DNA of 36,830 nucleotides from Caldisericota bacterium (GCA_026390285.1 JAPLGH010000074.1:1-36830), one strand, 5' to 3'; counted from the stretch's first letter, positions 15,606-24,510 are shown. The notes: a model not told the origin generated them from the sequence alone. Translations and numbers: made by a program.

Positions 15606-16407
15606 TTACTTCCCCTGCCCCAGCACGAGGCTGAAGGCGTCTGGCGAAAGCGTGAATGCCAGCATGGATTGCACCTCGCCTGCCGGGACGTGGACTTCGC
15701 GCGGACCCGCGGCATACGGCCCGACCTGATAGGGATCGAATGACACGATGAGGCCAGCCGGTTCCAGTGACACGTTCTTGAAGTTGTCGGCCACAGGCGC
15801 AGTTCCGTCGTCTACGAAGCTCTTCAGTGCTTCATAGTCTGCTCCGTACTGGCGCTTCAGGTCTGTGGCGCAGTACTGTGACAGCCACTGCAGGCCTTGC
15901 TTGCCGTCAACAAACAGACCCTCAGTATCGACACTATTCCCGTCGCCCAGCCTCGCATTGAGGACACGCGTGTACGACATGCCATGCGCCGCACCGGCGG
16001 AGTATGTCTCGAATCGGATCCGCACACTGACAAGCTCGGTCGTCAGGTAGGGGATTTCGTACGCGGCGCTCAGGAAGCTGAGCAGCGTCGGAAGGGTTCT
16101 TTGCGGCCCATGCCGTGTCGTCGGCAGCGTTCTGTTTCAGTCCGGCGATATCCGGTAACACCATGTCCATGATGGCCTTGTTGACCTTCTCGAGGACAGC
16201 CGGGGACGCAGTGCTCCGCAACTGTGGATAGCTTGCCGTGATAGAGTACCGCAGCGTCGAGTCCTCCTCGCGGACGGTCTGAACAACGACAGACGGCAAC
16301 CCACCAGTGGGCGTGCTCACCACCTTCGGGCGGCATCCCGCACCCATCGTCACTGCCACCGCCATTCCTGCCGTCACCACGATTGTCGCTGCCCTTTTCA
16401 GTCTCAT
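15606..16407 (-). pseudogene. RsiV-like DUF3298 lipoprotein gene with a one-base frameshift
   Basis: ATG 16407 follows AAAGGAGA. The N-terminus is a lipoprotein signal (MRLKRAATIVVTAGMAVAV, then MGAGC with the probable lipidated Cys). The first frame covers VLEKVNKAIMDMVLPDIAG and is lost after AAKN. A second frame resumes with LLSFLSAAYEIPYLTTELVS and contains the DUF3298/RsiV signature AGAAHGMSYTRVLN, LEPAGLIVSFDPYQVGPYAA and GPREVHVP. Removing one G from the GGG at 16094-16096 (plus strand) joins them into about 266 aa. The protein would be anchored outside the membrane; RsiV relatives sense cell-wall ligands, but no sigma factor gene is adjacent. It may be a true pseudogene or a homopolymer sequencing error. 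Confidence 0.8.
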
Positions 16408-16457
16408 GGTTTCTCCTTTTGCTATTACCTTGCCGGACATCGCTGGTGTTCCAGCAC

Positions 16458-16485
16458 AGTATGATGTGTCTTCGGGCGGAGGCAA
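16458..16485 (-). promoter_or_regulatory. Promoter of the DUF3298 lipoprotein gene
   Basis: On the minus strand, TTGCCT (16480-16485) and CATACT (16458-16463) are separated by 16 bases in the 188-base divergent gap. A TATACT at 16553-16558 on the plus strand may serve the TauE-like gene, but I see no -35 for it. Confidence 0.45.
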
Positions 16486-16595
16486 CCGCAATTGGCAGCG
16501 CCCCATCATGTCCGCTTCCGAGATGGCGCCGAGCGCATCACGACATTCGGCATATACTATCCAAGTGCGCCCCAAGAGAGAGCGTGGAGGAAGAT

Positions 16596-17333
16596 GTGCC
16601 CTTTGCCCTGACTGCTGTCCTGTTTGGTCTCATCGTCCTGGTAACTCATTTCATCCAGGGGATCACCGGCTTCGGCTGTGCCGTGCTGGCTATGCCGTTT
16701 TGCATCCTTCTGACCGGCATCGACACGGCTCGCCCCGTCCTCACCGTTCTGGCCCTTGTGCTGGACGCCTACCTCCTCGTGGTCTCCTGGAAGCACATCG
16801 ACTGGCGGCAGTACCTGCGCATCCTTGCATTTGTCCTTCCAGGACTTCCCGTCGGCATAGTCGCCTACAATGTCCTGCCACGCACGACGCTAATGCACAT
16901 CCTTGCCGCCTTCATAGTCGTGGTCGGCATCCAGGGGCTGGTCACACAGTTCCAGCCGGGCAGAGGAACGCCGCGACCATGGCCTGCCTGGCTTCTCAAC
17001 ACCCTGCTGTTCATCGGAGGTGCCATGCAGGGGGCGTTCACTTCGGGTGGTCCGCCTATCATTATCTACGCGACCCAGAAGCTGAAGGACAAAGCTTCGT
17101 TCCGCGCAACACTGGTCGCCATCTGGACGACACTCAACGTGTTCATCATCGCAGACATTGTCGTACGCCACAAGCTGGCGGGCATGCCAGGGAAGCTTGT
17201 CCTGACGTCTCTACCATTCCTTGCGCTCGGCGCCCTGCTTGGAGACATCGCGCATCATCGTATCAGCGGTGAACGGTTCACTCAGCTCATCTACGCAGTA
17301 CTGCTCATCTCGGCAGTTTTCATGATACTGTAG
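16596..17333 (+). CDS. TauE/SafE family membrane transporter
   Basis: The GTG start at 16596 follows GGAGGA; a second in-frame GTG at 16584 is possible. The frame is open further upstream, but that part lies in the divergent promoter region. The 245-aa protein has about eight helices and both halves of the TauE/SafE repeat: THFIQGITGFGCAVLAMPF near the N-terminus, and GGAMQGAFTSGGPPIIIY in the middle. Members export or import sulfite, sulfonates or other organic anions; the substrate is not predictable. It is followed after 25 bases by the Fpg/Nei gene, probably on the same transcript. Confidence 0.9.
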   Translation: MPFALTAVLFGLIVLVTHFIQGITGFGCAVLAMPFCILLTGIDTARPVLTVLALVLDAYLLVVSWKHIDWRQYLRILAFVLPGLPVGIVAYNVLPRTTLMHILAAFIVVVGIQGLVTQFQPGRGTPRPWPAWLLNTLLFIGGAMQGAFTSGGPPIIIYATQKLKDKASFRATLVAIWTTLNVFIIADIVVRHKLAGMPGKLVLTSLPFLALGALLGDIAHHRISGERFTQLIYAVLLISAVFMIL

Positions 17334-17358
17334 GAAAGGCTGACGGAAGGAGGCCAGC

Positions 17359-18174
17359 ATGCCCGAACTGCCGGAAGTGACCAGCCTTGCACGGCAGATG
17401 GACAGAGAGCTCCGTGGCAGGCGCATAACGGACGTCGACGTCGTCCAGCCCCGTTGCCTGAACGTGCCGCCAGAGGAGTTCAGACAACTGCTCGTCCGTA
17501 CACAGGTGACCCGCGTGACATCCAGGGGTAAATGGATCTTCGTCGACCTCGAGCCACGGACGACGTTCCTGCTCAACCTCGGCATGGGAGGAGAAGTTCT
17601 CTTCCACCGCAGGGATGAGCCCTTGCCCAGGAACCGTCAGTCGACCATTCTTTTCGAAGATGGCACTGCCTTCAGTCAGCACTTCTGGTGGTTCGGCTAC
17701 GTCCACGCAGTCAAGACCACCGAGCTGGCCTCTCACGCCATGACCTCATCCTTGGGGCTCGACCCGTTGGATGACGGCGAGTTCACGCTGGACGCCTTCG
17801 AAGAGCTGCTGGAAGAGAAGAAACGGAGCACAATCAAGACGGTTCTGCTGGACCAGAAGAACATCGCGGGCATCGGCAACGTCTACATCCAGGACATCCT
17901 GTTCACGGCCGGCGTGCATCCCCTGCGCAAGACCTCCGACGTCACCGTGTCCGAGCGTAGCCTGCTCTACGACGCCATCCGTTCGCAGCTGCGGAACGCA
18001 CTCGAACTGGGCGGCTTGGCGTACGAGAAGGACTTGTACAACAAGCCAGGCCGGTTCAAGGACTTCCTGGTCGGCTACCGTGAAGGCAAGCCGTGCCCCG
18101 TTTGCGGGACTATCGTCCAGAAAATCAGGACGGGCAGCACGGTATCGTTCATCTGCCCACACTGCCAGACGTAG
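17359..18174 (+). CDS. Fpg/Nei family DNA glycosylase (MutM-like)
   Basis: ATG 17359 follows GGAAGGAGG. The 271-aa protein starts MPELPEV, giving the catalytic N-terminal proline after Met removal and E2. It has the conserved lysine in SRGKWIFVDL, the helix-two-turn-helix motif QKNIAGIGNVYIQDIL and a C-terminal zinc finger with CPVC and CPHC. It removes oxidised bases and nicks the abasic site in base-excision repair. The length and layout are normal. The region following QSTILFEDG reads FSQHFWWFGYVHAV, unlike the usual DxRxFG, so assignment to MutM versus Nei is not certain. It converges on the ABC gene at 18194. Confidence 0.92.
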   Translation: MPELPEVTSLARQMDRELRGRRITDVDVVQPRCLNVPPEEFRQLLVRTQVTRVTSRGKWIFVDLEPRTTFLLNLGMGGEVLFHRRDEPLPRNRQSTILFEDGTAFSQHFWWFGYVHAVKTTELASHAMTSSLGLDPLDDGEFTLDAFEELLEEKKRSTIKTVLLDQKNIAGIGNVYIQDILFTAGVHPLRKTSDVTVSERSLLYDAIRSQLRNALELGGLAYEKDLYNKPGRFKDFLVGYREGKPCPVCGTIVQKIRTGSTVSFICPHCQT

Positions 18175-18193
18175 CATGCCGCCCGGCCTGTGG

Positions 18194-18874
18194 CTAGTTC
18201 ATCTCGTCAGCCACGACCTGACCGTCGAAGATACGAATCACTCGCTCTGCCTGCGCCCCGATGGCATCGTCGTGGGTCACGTACACGATCGTCTTGCCCG
18301 TACCATGGAGCTCTTTCAGGATGTCGAGGACCTCCCGGGCACCCACGGAATTCAGGTTTCCCGTCGGCTCGTCGGCGAGAATCACCGAGGGATTCATCAT
18401 CATGGCCCGTGCGATGGCGACTCGCTGCTGTTCTCCGCCGGACATTTCTACCGGACGGTTGTGCATGCGTTCTTTGAGTCCGACACGGTCCAGCAGGTCC
18501 AGCGCCTTGCTTCTACCGTCTTTGACCGACCTTGTCGCATACGAACACGGGAGGAGGACGTTCTCGAGAGCACTCATCTGCGGCAACAGGTTGTATGCCT
18601 GGAAAACGAAGCCCATGTCGCGGTTGCGTATGGCAGCAAGATCGTTGGGACGCAGGCTCGATACGTCCCGGCCCTTGAACACGTAACGACCACTGGTGGG
18701 GCTGTCCAGACAACCGAGAATATGCATCAGTGTCGACTTGCCTGAGCCAGAAGGCCCCATAATGGCTACAAACTCCTGCTCCCTGATTTCAAGCGACACG
18801 CCGGCAAGGGCATCAATCGTCACCCCGCCAATCCTGTAGGTCTTTCGGACGCTGTCAAGCTGGATAAGGTCCAT
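18194..18874 (-). CDS. Orphan MacB/LolD-type ABC transporter ATPase
   Basis: The start is ATG 18874 (MDLIQLDSVRKTY), preceded by GGGGGTG; the longer open frame to 19132 is upstream DNA with no protein character. The 226-aa ATPase is complete: Walker A GPSGSGKS, Q-loop FQAYNLLPQ, signature MSGGEQQRVAIARA, Walker B VILADEPTGN, H-loop VYVTHDD. It is very similar along its length to the ATPase at 21767-22453, so one arose by duplication. It has no permease or adaptor of its own. It may energise the adjacent MacB-like permease as an alternative subunit. It has a separate promoter about 150 bases upstream. Confidence 0.92.
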   Translation of the reverse strand: MDLIQLDSVRKTYRIGGVTIDALAGVSLEIREQEFVAIMGPSGSGKSTLMHILGCLDSPTSGRYVFKGRDVSSLRPNDLAAIRNRDMGFVFQAYNLLPQMSALENVLLPCSYATRSVKDGRSKALDLLDRVGLKERMHNRPVEMSGGEQQRVAIARAMMMNPSVILADEPTGNLNSVGAREVLDILKELHGTGKTIVYVTHDDAIGAQAERVIRIFDGQVVADEMN

Positions 18875-19220
18875 AGACACCCCCATCGCATTCTCACGAA
18901 CGGGACCGTCTTGAGTCCTTTCTTCGTCGCTGAAGATCGGGTTGCACTTCCCTCTGCACTGCTGTTGTTCGCCACCCACGTTGCCGTATGATACGACCGC
19001 ACTGACGCCATTGTATCGGCAATGCCGAGCCACGCAAACTTGCATGCATCTCCGGCCCTGATCGGAGAGGCTATTCCGAGCGCATATGACAAGGGGCCGC
19101 GCCCGGTCATGCAGCACATTGCGCTGGACCATTCACAGCCCCTGCCGAGCATTCACTCGGCCTGCCACCAGGAGGGAATCGAGAAGCAGCTGCCCGCCAC
19201 CGCTCGCCCAGTACAGCGTG
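18875..19220 (-). other. 346-base intergenic region with promoter for the orphan ATPase
   Basis: No gene was recognised. On the minus strand TTGCGT (19032-19037) and TACAAT (19010-19015) are spaced by 16 bases and would give a leader of about 130 bases before ATG 18874. The minus-strand frame of the ATPase happens to stay open across most of this region, but its translation is Cys/Arg-rich and shows no family features. Confidence 0.5.
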
Positions 19221-20513
19221 TCAGGTCGTCGCCGGAGCAGGAATATCGACCGGTACCGTGGTCGTGTTGCCGGCTTTGTCGATTGCAACGATTGTCCCCT
19301 TGATGCCGGTCCTGTTGACCATCATGAGACCAGTATCACCCACTGCAAGGCGCGTGTGCAATGAATCAACACCATCCTTCACGAAGTACGCCTCGTCCAG
19401 GTTGTCCTCCGTAATTGAGATATTCAGCGTGAGCAGTCGGGCCGAGAACGCAGATTGCTGCACAGTCCAGGTGATGACTGGCGCGATCGCGTCGACAGGC
19501 TCATCCCCCGGCTGTGTCCCGGAACCAGACCCTGCCGTCTGCGGAGGGACCGATACAAGTGCGGTCTCCTTGCTTGAATAGACCTTCACGTACTCGGTGT
19601 CGGAAAGAGTGGATACGCTTTGGGCCGTTTTGAAGATGAGGTAAATATACAGCTCTGTACTAGCCGGGATATTGTGGGGCAGGTTCAGGACGAGTTGGCG
19701 CAGGTCGGTCCCTGCCTCGCTGGTGTCATAGACAGTGCTGGACAGAATGGTCGTGGTGAACGGAATGGTACTTACAAGCGGATAAGATGAATACAGCGGC
19801 TGGAGCTTGACAGTTCCGGCCGTCGCCCACAGTGTCGAAAGCCCCTCTGACAACCGAATGGTCATGGTGTCCTCTTGGTCCGGATACACCGGCGCCCCTA
19901 GAAGGTCGAAACCGATCGGATCGTGCCCCGTCAACGCGCCATTGCGACCAGTCTTGATGCGGATCCTGACTCCGGTCATCTGAAAATGCTCGACAACCTG
20001 CTCCAAGCTGAGCGGAGTCAGCTGTGTCAGCGTCGTGACCGAATAGTAGCTCGATATCAGTGTCATTCCGCTCACCGGGTGTTCGAGCGTTATCTGGTAA
20101 TGGCCGGCAGTCCGCGGATTCTGGATCAGTGCCCCGGCCATGATGACCACAACGTGCTCTGTACCAGCCACAAGGTCAACCGGGGCACTTACCTTCAACT
20201 TGTTGCCGGACCACTCAGCACCAGACGTCGGAGATGCCCCGTCGAACAGGATGTCCGACGAAGAAGGATTGCCGTCCTTCGCGCGGGCCACTTCTGTGTC
20301 AAACGTCAGGGTGAGCAAATCCCCTTTGTGAATCGTCGTTGCAGCAGAAAACGTCAGGGTGTACTGGGGTACATCACCTGGATAGTCGTTGGTAACCGCC
20401 ACGTTGAGATATTGACTTGCGGCCTGCACCATCGGTGCCCTGATGACAGCCGTCGCCATGCCAGCCATGGCCAGTGCCACAATGAGAGCAATGGCTGTTG
20501 TCTCTCTTTTCAT
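19221..20513 (-). CDS. Secreted protein co-encoded with the MacB-like exporter
   Basis: ATG 20513 follows GGAGG located right at the permease stop codon, so translation is probably coupled. The 430-aa protein has a Sec signal peptide (MKRETTAIALIVALAMAGMA, cleavage probably after VQA near residue 37) and no other membrane segment. The rest is beta-rich; residues about 340-430 (APVITWTV, ITEDNLDEAYFVKDG, TIVAIDKAGNTTTV) resemble bacterial Ig-like or fibronectin-like domains that end in DxAGN. A short low-complexity linker (GSGSGTQPGDEP) separates the two parts. The specific function is unknown. Its place as the last gene of the exporter operon suggests it acts outside the cell with the exporter or is its cargo. 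Confidence 0.82.
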   Translation of the reverse strand: MKRETTAIALIVALAMAGMATAVIRAPMVQAASQYLNVAVTNDYPGDVPQYTLTFSAATTIHKGDLLTLTFDTEVARAKDGNPSSSDILFDGASPTSGAEWSGNKLKVSAPVDLVAGTEHVVVIMAGALIQNPRTAGHYQITLEHPVSGMTLISSYYSVTTLTQLTPLSLEQVVEHFQMTGVRIRIKTGRNGALTGHDPIGFDLLGAPVYPDQEDTMTIRLSEGLSTLWATAGTVKLQPLYSSYPLVSTIPFTTTILSSTVYDTSEAGTDLRQLVLNLPHNIPASTELYIYLIFKTAQSVSTLSDTEYVKVYSSKETALVSVPPQTAGSGSGTQPGDEPVDAIAPVITWTVQQSAFSARLLTLNISITEDNLDEAYFVKDGVDSLHTRLAVGDTGLMMVNRTGIKGTIVAIDKAGNTTTVPVDIPAPATT

Positions 20514-20523
20514 AGACTGCCTC

Positions 20524-21765
20524 CTATTCATACCGCAATGCCTCGACGGGCTTCAGCCGGGCAGCTGTGCGGGCAGGGTAGACTCCGAAGAAGACCCCCA
20601 CAGCAATGGAGAAACCGACAGCAAGAAGGATTGAGGAACCAGTTATCACGGTCGTCGTAAATCGGGAAACGACAAAGTCCGAACCAAGAACACTGACGAC
20701 AATCCCCAATACGCCTCCTGAGACGCTCAACAGCGAGGATTCAATGAGAAACTGGACGAGAATGTCGCGTTCACGGGCACCAAGTGCCTTTCGGATGCCT
20801 ATCTCACGGGTCCGTTCCGTTACGGAAACGAGCATGATATTCATGATACCGATACCGCCGACCAGGAGAGAAAGGCCTCCGATAGCCGCAAGTAACGCTG
20901 TCAGGATCGTCATGGCCGACGTCACCAGTGCCGTCATGGCTGCAACATCTTGAATGGTGAAGTCCACTTTCTTGTGTTTGAGTGTCAGGATATCGGTGAT
21001 CTCTGCTATGACTACCTTCGTCTGAGTAGGATCGACGCACTCGATCGTTGTCCGTTGAACACGATTGTGCGCAATACCGAATGACTTCTCTCCAACTGAG
21101 AACGGCAGGACGATTGCTGTATCGACAGAGCTTCCAACCGTCTCACCTTTTGACGCAGCAACGCCAACGACCTTGTAGCTCGCGCCATTGATGCGGATCA
21201 GCTGTCCCACTGCGGATTCATTGGGGAACAGGGTTGTCTGCACAGTGTTGCCAATAACAACATTGCGTGTCCTGTTGCTGACATCGCCATCAGAGATCAT
21301 CCGACCATCGGCGATCGTAACATTCTCAACTTGAAAGTACGTCGGTGTCGCGAAGATTCCGGTGCCCGACATGGTCGTATTCCCATTCTTGATCGTAATG
21401 TTGGTCTGATTCGTCGGCGATACGACAACGGAATAGGTTACTCTTGCCTCGATATACGTCAGGTCTTGCGTCGTGATTTCAGCGCCGGATGATACTCCTG
21501 CCCTGCTGGCAGCAAATCCGCCGGCACCACCTTCTGGATTGCCGCCCATGAGGACATTCGACCTCGCGCCGGCTGTCAGGTATAGGTTGCCGGAGCCGGA
21601 ACTCTGCATTCTGCTTAGAATGCTCTGTTTTGTCCCATTGCCAACTGCCATGAGCATGACAACGGCGGCAATACCGATGATGATTCCCAGCATGGTGAGA
21701 AACGAGCGCATTTTCGCTGCCCATATTGCCCGCGTTGCATTCCGGAAACTATCCCTGAGATCCAT
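20524..21765 (-). CDS. MacB-like ABC transporter permease
   Basis: The 413-aa protein has the MacB architecture. One N-terminal helix (MRSFLTMLGIIIGIAAVVML, about 19-38) precedes an extracytoplasmic MacB-PCD-type domain (about 45-270). Three C-terminal helices form the FtsX domain, with the conserved coupling segment SVTERTREIGIRKALGA and the PARTAARLKPVEALRYE ending. Such permeases use mechanotransmission to drive export of peptides, lipids or antibiotics with a partner ATPase and adaptor. The ATPase gene ends one base before it, and the secreted protein follows. No MacB-type fused ATPase domain is present; the ATPase is a separate polypeptide. Confidence 0.92.
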   Translation of the reverse strand: MDLRDSFRNATRAIWAAKMRSFLTMLGIIIGIAAVVMLMAVGNGTKQSILSRMQSSGSGNLYLTAGARSNVLMGGNPEGGAGGFAASRAGVSSGAEITTQDLTYIEARVTYSVVVSPTNQTNITIKNGNTTMSGTGIFATPTYFQVENVTIADGRMISDGDVSNRTRNVVIGNTVQTTLFPNESAVGQLIRINGASYKVVGVAASKGETVGSSVDTAIVLPFSVGEKSFGIAHNRVQRTTIECVDPTQTKVVIAEITDILTLKHKKVDFTIQDVAAMTALVTSAMTILTALLAAIGGLSLLVGGIGIMNIMLVSVTERTREIGIRKALGARERDILVQFLIESSLLSVSGGVLGIVVSVLGSDFVVSRFTTTVITGSSILLAVGFSIAVGVFFGVYPARTAARLKPVEALRYE

Positions 21766-21766
21766 T

Positions 21767-22453
21767 CTAGTTCCTCTCGTCGGCCACGACGCGGCCGTCC
21801 TGGATGCGAATCACACGTTCCGCCTGTGCCCCGATGGTATCATCGTGTGTGACGTAGACGATCGTTTTCCCGTCTGCGTGCAAGTCCTTCATGATGTCCA
21901 GGATTTCGCGGGCCCCCTTGGAGTTGAGGTTGCCGGTTGGCTCGTCCGCAAGAATAACCGGCGGATCCATCATCAGGGCCCGTGCAATGGCGACACGCTG
22001 CTGTTCTCCACCCGACATCTCAACAGGGCGATTGTACATGCGATCTTTGAGCCCGACACGCTCCATCAGTTCATGACCGCGAGCTCGTTCATCTCTTCCG
22101 CTCATCACATGCGTGGAGTAGGTGCATGGAAGGAGGACATTCTCCAGAGCGCTCAGGTGCGGCAGCAGGTTATAGGCCTGAAAGACGAATCCTATGTCCC
22201 GGTTCCGAATATGGGCAAGATCATTCGATCGAAGCTCGGAAACATTGTGGTCCTCGAGACGGTATGTACCCGACGTCGGAGTGTCCAGACACCCGAGAAT
22301 ATGCATCAGTGTCGATTTCCCAGAACCCGACGGCCCCATGATTGCAACAAATTCATGTTCGCCGATGTCAAAAGACACGCCGGCAAGAGCATCGATCGTA
22401 ACACTGCCGATCGTATAGGCCTTGCGGATATCACTGAACTCGATCAGGTTCAT
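21767..22453 (-). CDS. MacB/LolD-type ABC transporter ATPase
   Basis: A complete 228-aa ATPase: GPSGSGKS (Walker A), FQAYNLLPH (Q-loop), MSGGEQQRVAIARA (signature), VILADEPTGN (Walker B), VYVTHDD (H-loop). It starts three bases after the adaptor gene ends (AAGGTGG nearby serves as ribosome site) and ends one base before the permease, forming the middle of a tight adaptor-ATPase-permease operon. It is highly similar to the orphan ATPase at 18194. Confidence 0.95.
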   Translation of the reverse strand: MNLIEFSDIRKAYTIGSVTIDALAGVSFDIGEHEFVAIMGPSGSGKSTLMHILGCLDTPTSGTYRLEDHNVSELRSNDLAHIRNRDIGFVFQAYNLLPHLSALENVLLPCTYSTHVMSGRDERARGHELMERVGLKDRMYNRPVEMSGGEQQRVAIARALMMDPPVILADEPTGNLNSKGAREILDIMKDLHADGKTIVYVTHDDTIGAQAERVIRIQDGRVVADERN

Positions 22454-22456
22454 GGA

Positions 22457-24424
22457 TTAGTTGCCACCTTGTCGACCCGTTCCGCCCGGGATTCTTACAC
22501 CAGGAATGCCGAATCCACCCGCTCCAGTTTGCGTGGTTGTCGTCGACGACGAGGTTGTAACCGTTGTGCTCGCCGTTCGCAGCACACGGTCTCCCTCTTT
22601 CACTCCAGACTTGATTTCGACGTACTCGTCGCCTTCAATACCCGTTTTGACCTCTGTTCTCGTCATTGTGGTCGTCCTGTCCGCTCCGACTGATACGAGC
22701 GTTACATACGTCTTACCGTTCTGTGTCAGGACCGCCTCAATGGGGACCGCGAGAACCCCTTTCGCGACTGACACGGTGATCGCTGCATCCACCGACATCC
22801 CGTCTACCAGGGTGGACGGATAGTCGGTCATCTGGATCTTGATTGGATACGCGCTCACACTATTGGAGGTTGTGCCAAGTGAATGCGATACATAGGAGAC
22901 CTTGCCGGCGAACGTCTTGCCGGCGTATTCGTCGATCGTCGCAGAGGCGTCCTGGCCAGTTTTCACATTGAGGATATCCACCTCGTCTACGTACGCCGAG
23001 ACGTACCAGCCACTGACGTCCGAGAGCGTTGCCACACTGGTTCCAACGGCAGCGTTGTCTCCGACTGCGACGGTCAGGGCGGTAATCGTCCCAGCCAGTG
23101 GAGCGGTGATGACATAGTTGTCTGCCAGCTCCTTCGTCGCATTGAGTGTGATAAGAGCTTGCTTCTTCGCTTCTTCGTTCGACTGAATCTGGAGTTCGGC
23201 CTTTCGTTGAGTCTCAGGGAACGCCGCCAGGTTCGTCTGTGCTGTTGCAACTGACGCCTTCGCCTGTTCTACGTTGGCTTCCAGCAGTTTCACGTTGTCT
23301 GCCTTGCCGGCAATGGTCTTCTGACCTGTCACCAAGTTCGCCTGTGCTGTTGCCAGTGCTCGCTCGGCCTTGGTCACCGCGAGCTGGGCGGCAGAGATAG
23401 AGTCGTTTTCTGCCAACGAGGTCGCGGTCGTCTGGTAGTTGGCTTCGGCATTGATGAGCGCCATCTGGGCACTCTCTACAGCCATGGCCTGTGCGTCGAT
23501 ATCGCTCTGCGATGCCTTGTTGTCCGTGCTGGCATTCTTCAGATTGTCCTCCGCCTGGTCCAGCGAGGTCTGAGCCTGGTCGACCTGGTTTTGCAGGAGA
23601 GTAAGTCTGTCATCGGACGTTGTGGGACTTTGCGCCGCTTCCTTGAGGCTCACTTGGGCTGAGAGGAGGCTGGACTTCGCCTGATTCACCTGATTCTGCA
23701 GCGTTGTAAGCTGCGCTTCGGTGACGTCCTGCGCCTTCAGGGTCACCAGCTTTGTCTGGGCCATGCTAAGGTTGAATTCCGCCTGTTTCACCGAGAAGTC
23801 CGCCTGCTCCAGCTGCAACTCCGAGGTGTCATTGTCCTGAAGCTTCTTCAGGCTCTTCTGAGCAGTCGCAAGGTTCTCCTGCGCATCGGTCACCTGGTTC
23901 TGCAAATTGGCGATTGTCTGCGTGTCGGCGTCCGTGTCCGTGCTGTTCTTCAGGCTGATCTGGGCTGACAGCAGCTGGGTCTGCGCCTGTGTGACAGCGT
24001 TTTCCAGCTGAGTCTTGGCTGCCGCCAGGTCTGTCGTTTGGGCGGTCTCAAGACTGATCATTGTGGTCCGGTACCGCGACTCGGCAGCGGCAAGGTCAGC
24101 CTGGTAGTCTGTCGAATCGATGCGAGCGATGACCTCTCCCGCGGCAACCTCGTCGCCCTCGTTCTTGGTGACAGCGGTGATAGTACCCGCAGCTTTGGCC
24201 GATAGTGTCACAGTACGCAAAGGATGGATCGTGCCCGAAACCGTCGTCGTCGTGGCGACGTCCCTTTTCGCCACGACATACATCGACGATGCTCCGGTCC
24301 CCCTGGCTGCCAATGCCGAGGCTGCTTTCTTGGCGTTCAGCACCTTCAGTCCTACCACGACGATCGCCGCAACAACAATCAGCGACACAACGGAGACAAT
24401 GACTCGTCGACTCTTTTTGCTCAT
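22457..24424 (-). CDS. Membrane fusion (adaptor) protein with very long coiled-coil hairpin
   Basis: ATG 24424 follows GGAGG; ten further in-frame residues upstream lack a ribosome site. The 655-aa protein has a signal anchor (about residues 7-28), a first lipoyl half (RTVTLSAKAAGTITAVTKNE), a very long Gln/Ala/Leu-rich helical segment (about 110-420) with repeated heptad blocks such as LQNQVNQAKSSLLSAQVSLK and LQNQVDQAQTSLDQAEDNLK, the second lipoyl half (NYVITAPLAGTITALTVAVG), beta-barrel and membrane-proximal domains, and a Thr/Ser/Gly-rich tail. MacA-type adaptors are usually near 370-400 aa. The extra length is almost all in the coiled coil, implying a longer reach from the membrane. It is the first gene of the exporter operon. 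Confidence 0.9.
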   Translation of the reverse strand: MSKKSRRVIVSVVSLIVVAAIVVVGLKVLNAKKAASALAARGTGASSMYVVAKRDVATTTTVSGTIHPLRTVTLSAKAAGTITAVTKNEGDEVAAGEVIARIDSTDYQADLAAAESRYRTTMISLETAQTTDLAAAKTQLENAVTQAQTQLLSAQISLKNSTDTDADTQTIANLQNQVTDAQENLATAQKSLKKLQDNDTSELQLEQADFSVKQAEFNLSMAQTKLVTLKAQDVTEAQLTTLQNQVNQAKSSLLSAQVSLKEAAQSPTTSDDRLTLLQNQVDQAQTSLDQAEDNLKNASTDNKASQSDIDAQAMAVESAQMALINAEANYQTTATSLAENDSISAAQLAVTKAERALATAQANLVTGQKTIAGKADNVKLLEANVEQAKASVATAQTNLAAFPETQRKAELQIQSNEEAKKQALITLNATKELADNYVITAPLAGTITALTVAVGDNAAVGTSVATLSDVSGWYVSAYVDEVDILNVKTGQDASATIDEYAGKTFAGKVSYVSHSLGTTSNSVSAYPIKIQMTDYPSTLVDGMSVDAAITVSVAKGVLAVPIEAVLTQNGKTYVTLVSVGADRTTTMTRTEVKTGIEGDEYVEIKSGVKEGDRVLRTASTTVTTSSSTTTTQTGAGGFGIPGVRIPGGTGRQGGN

Positions 24425-24435
24425 GTTTCCTCCAG

Positions 24436-24451
24436 TGGGCGCCTGCGCCCA
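24436..24451 (-). promoter_or_regulatory. Hairpin just upstream of the adaptor ribosome site
   Basis: TGGGCG and CGCCCA enclose a 4-base loop in the leader of the adaptor gene. Only two bases separate the stem from the GGAGG that starts translation at 24424, so the fold could modulate ribosome access. Confidence 0.4.
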
Positions 24452-24510
24452 CATCTATTGACCAACGCGCTCACTGCACACCGTGACCGCGGCTGGGTTC
24501 GTCCTGCACT

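Noticed and set aside
18875..19132. N-terminal extension of the orphan ATPase
   Set aside because: The 86 extra residues have no similarity to the ATPase family, and the extension covers a good promoter; ATG 18874 matches the start of the paralogous ATPase.
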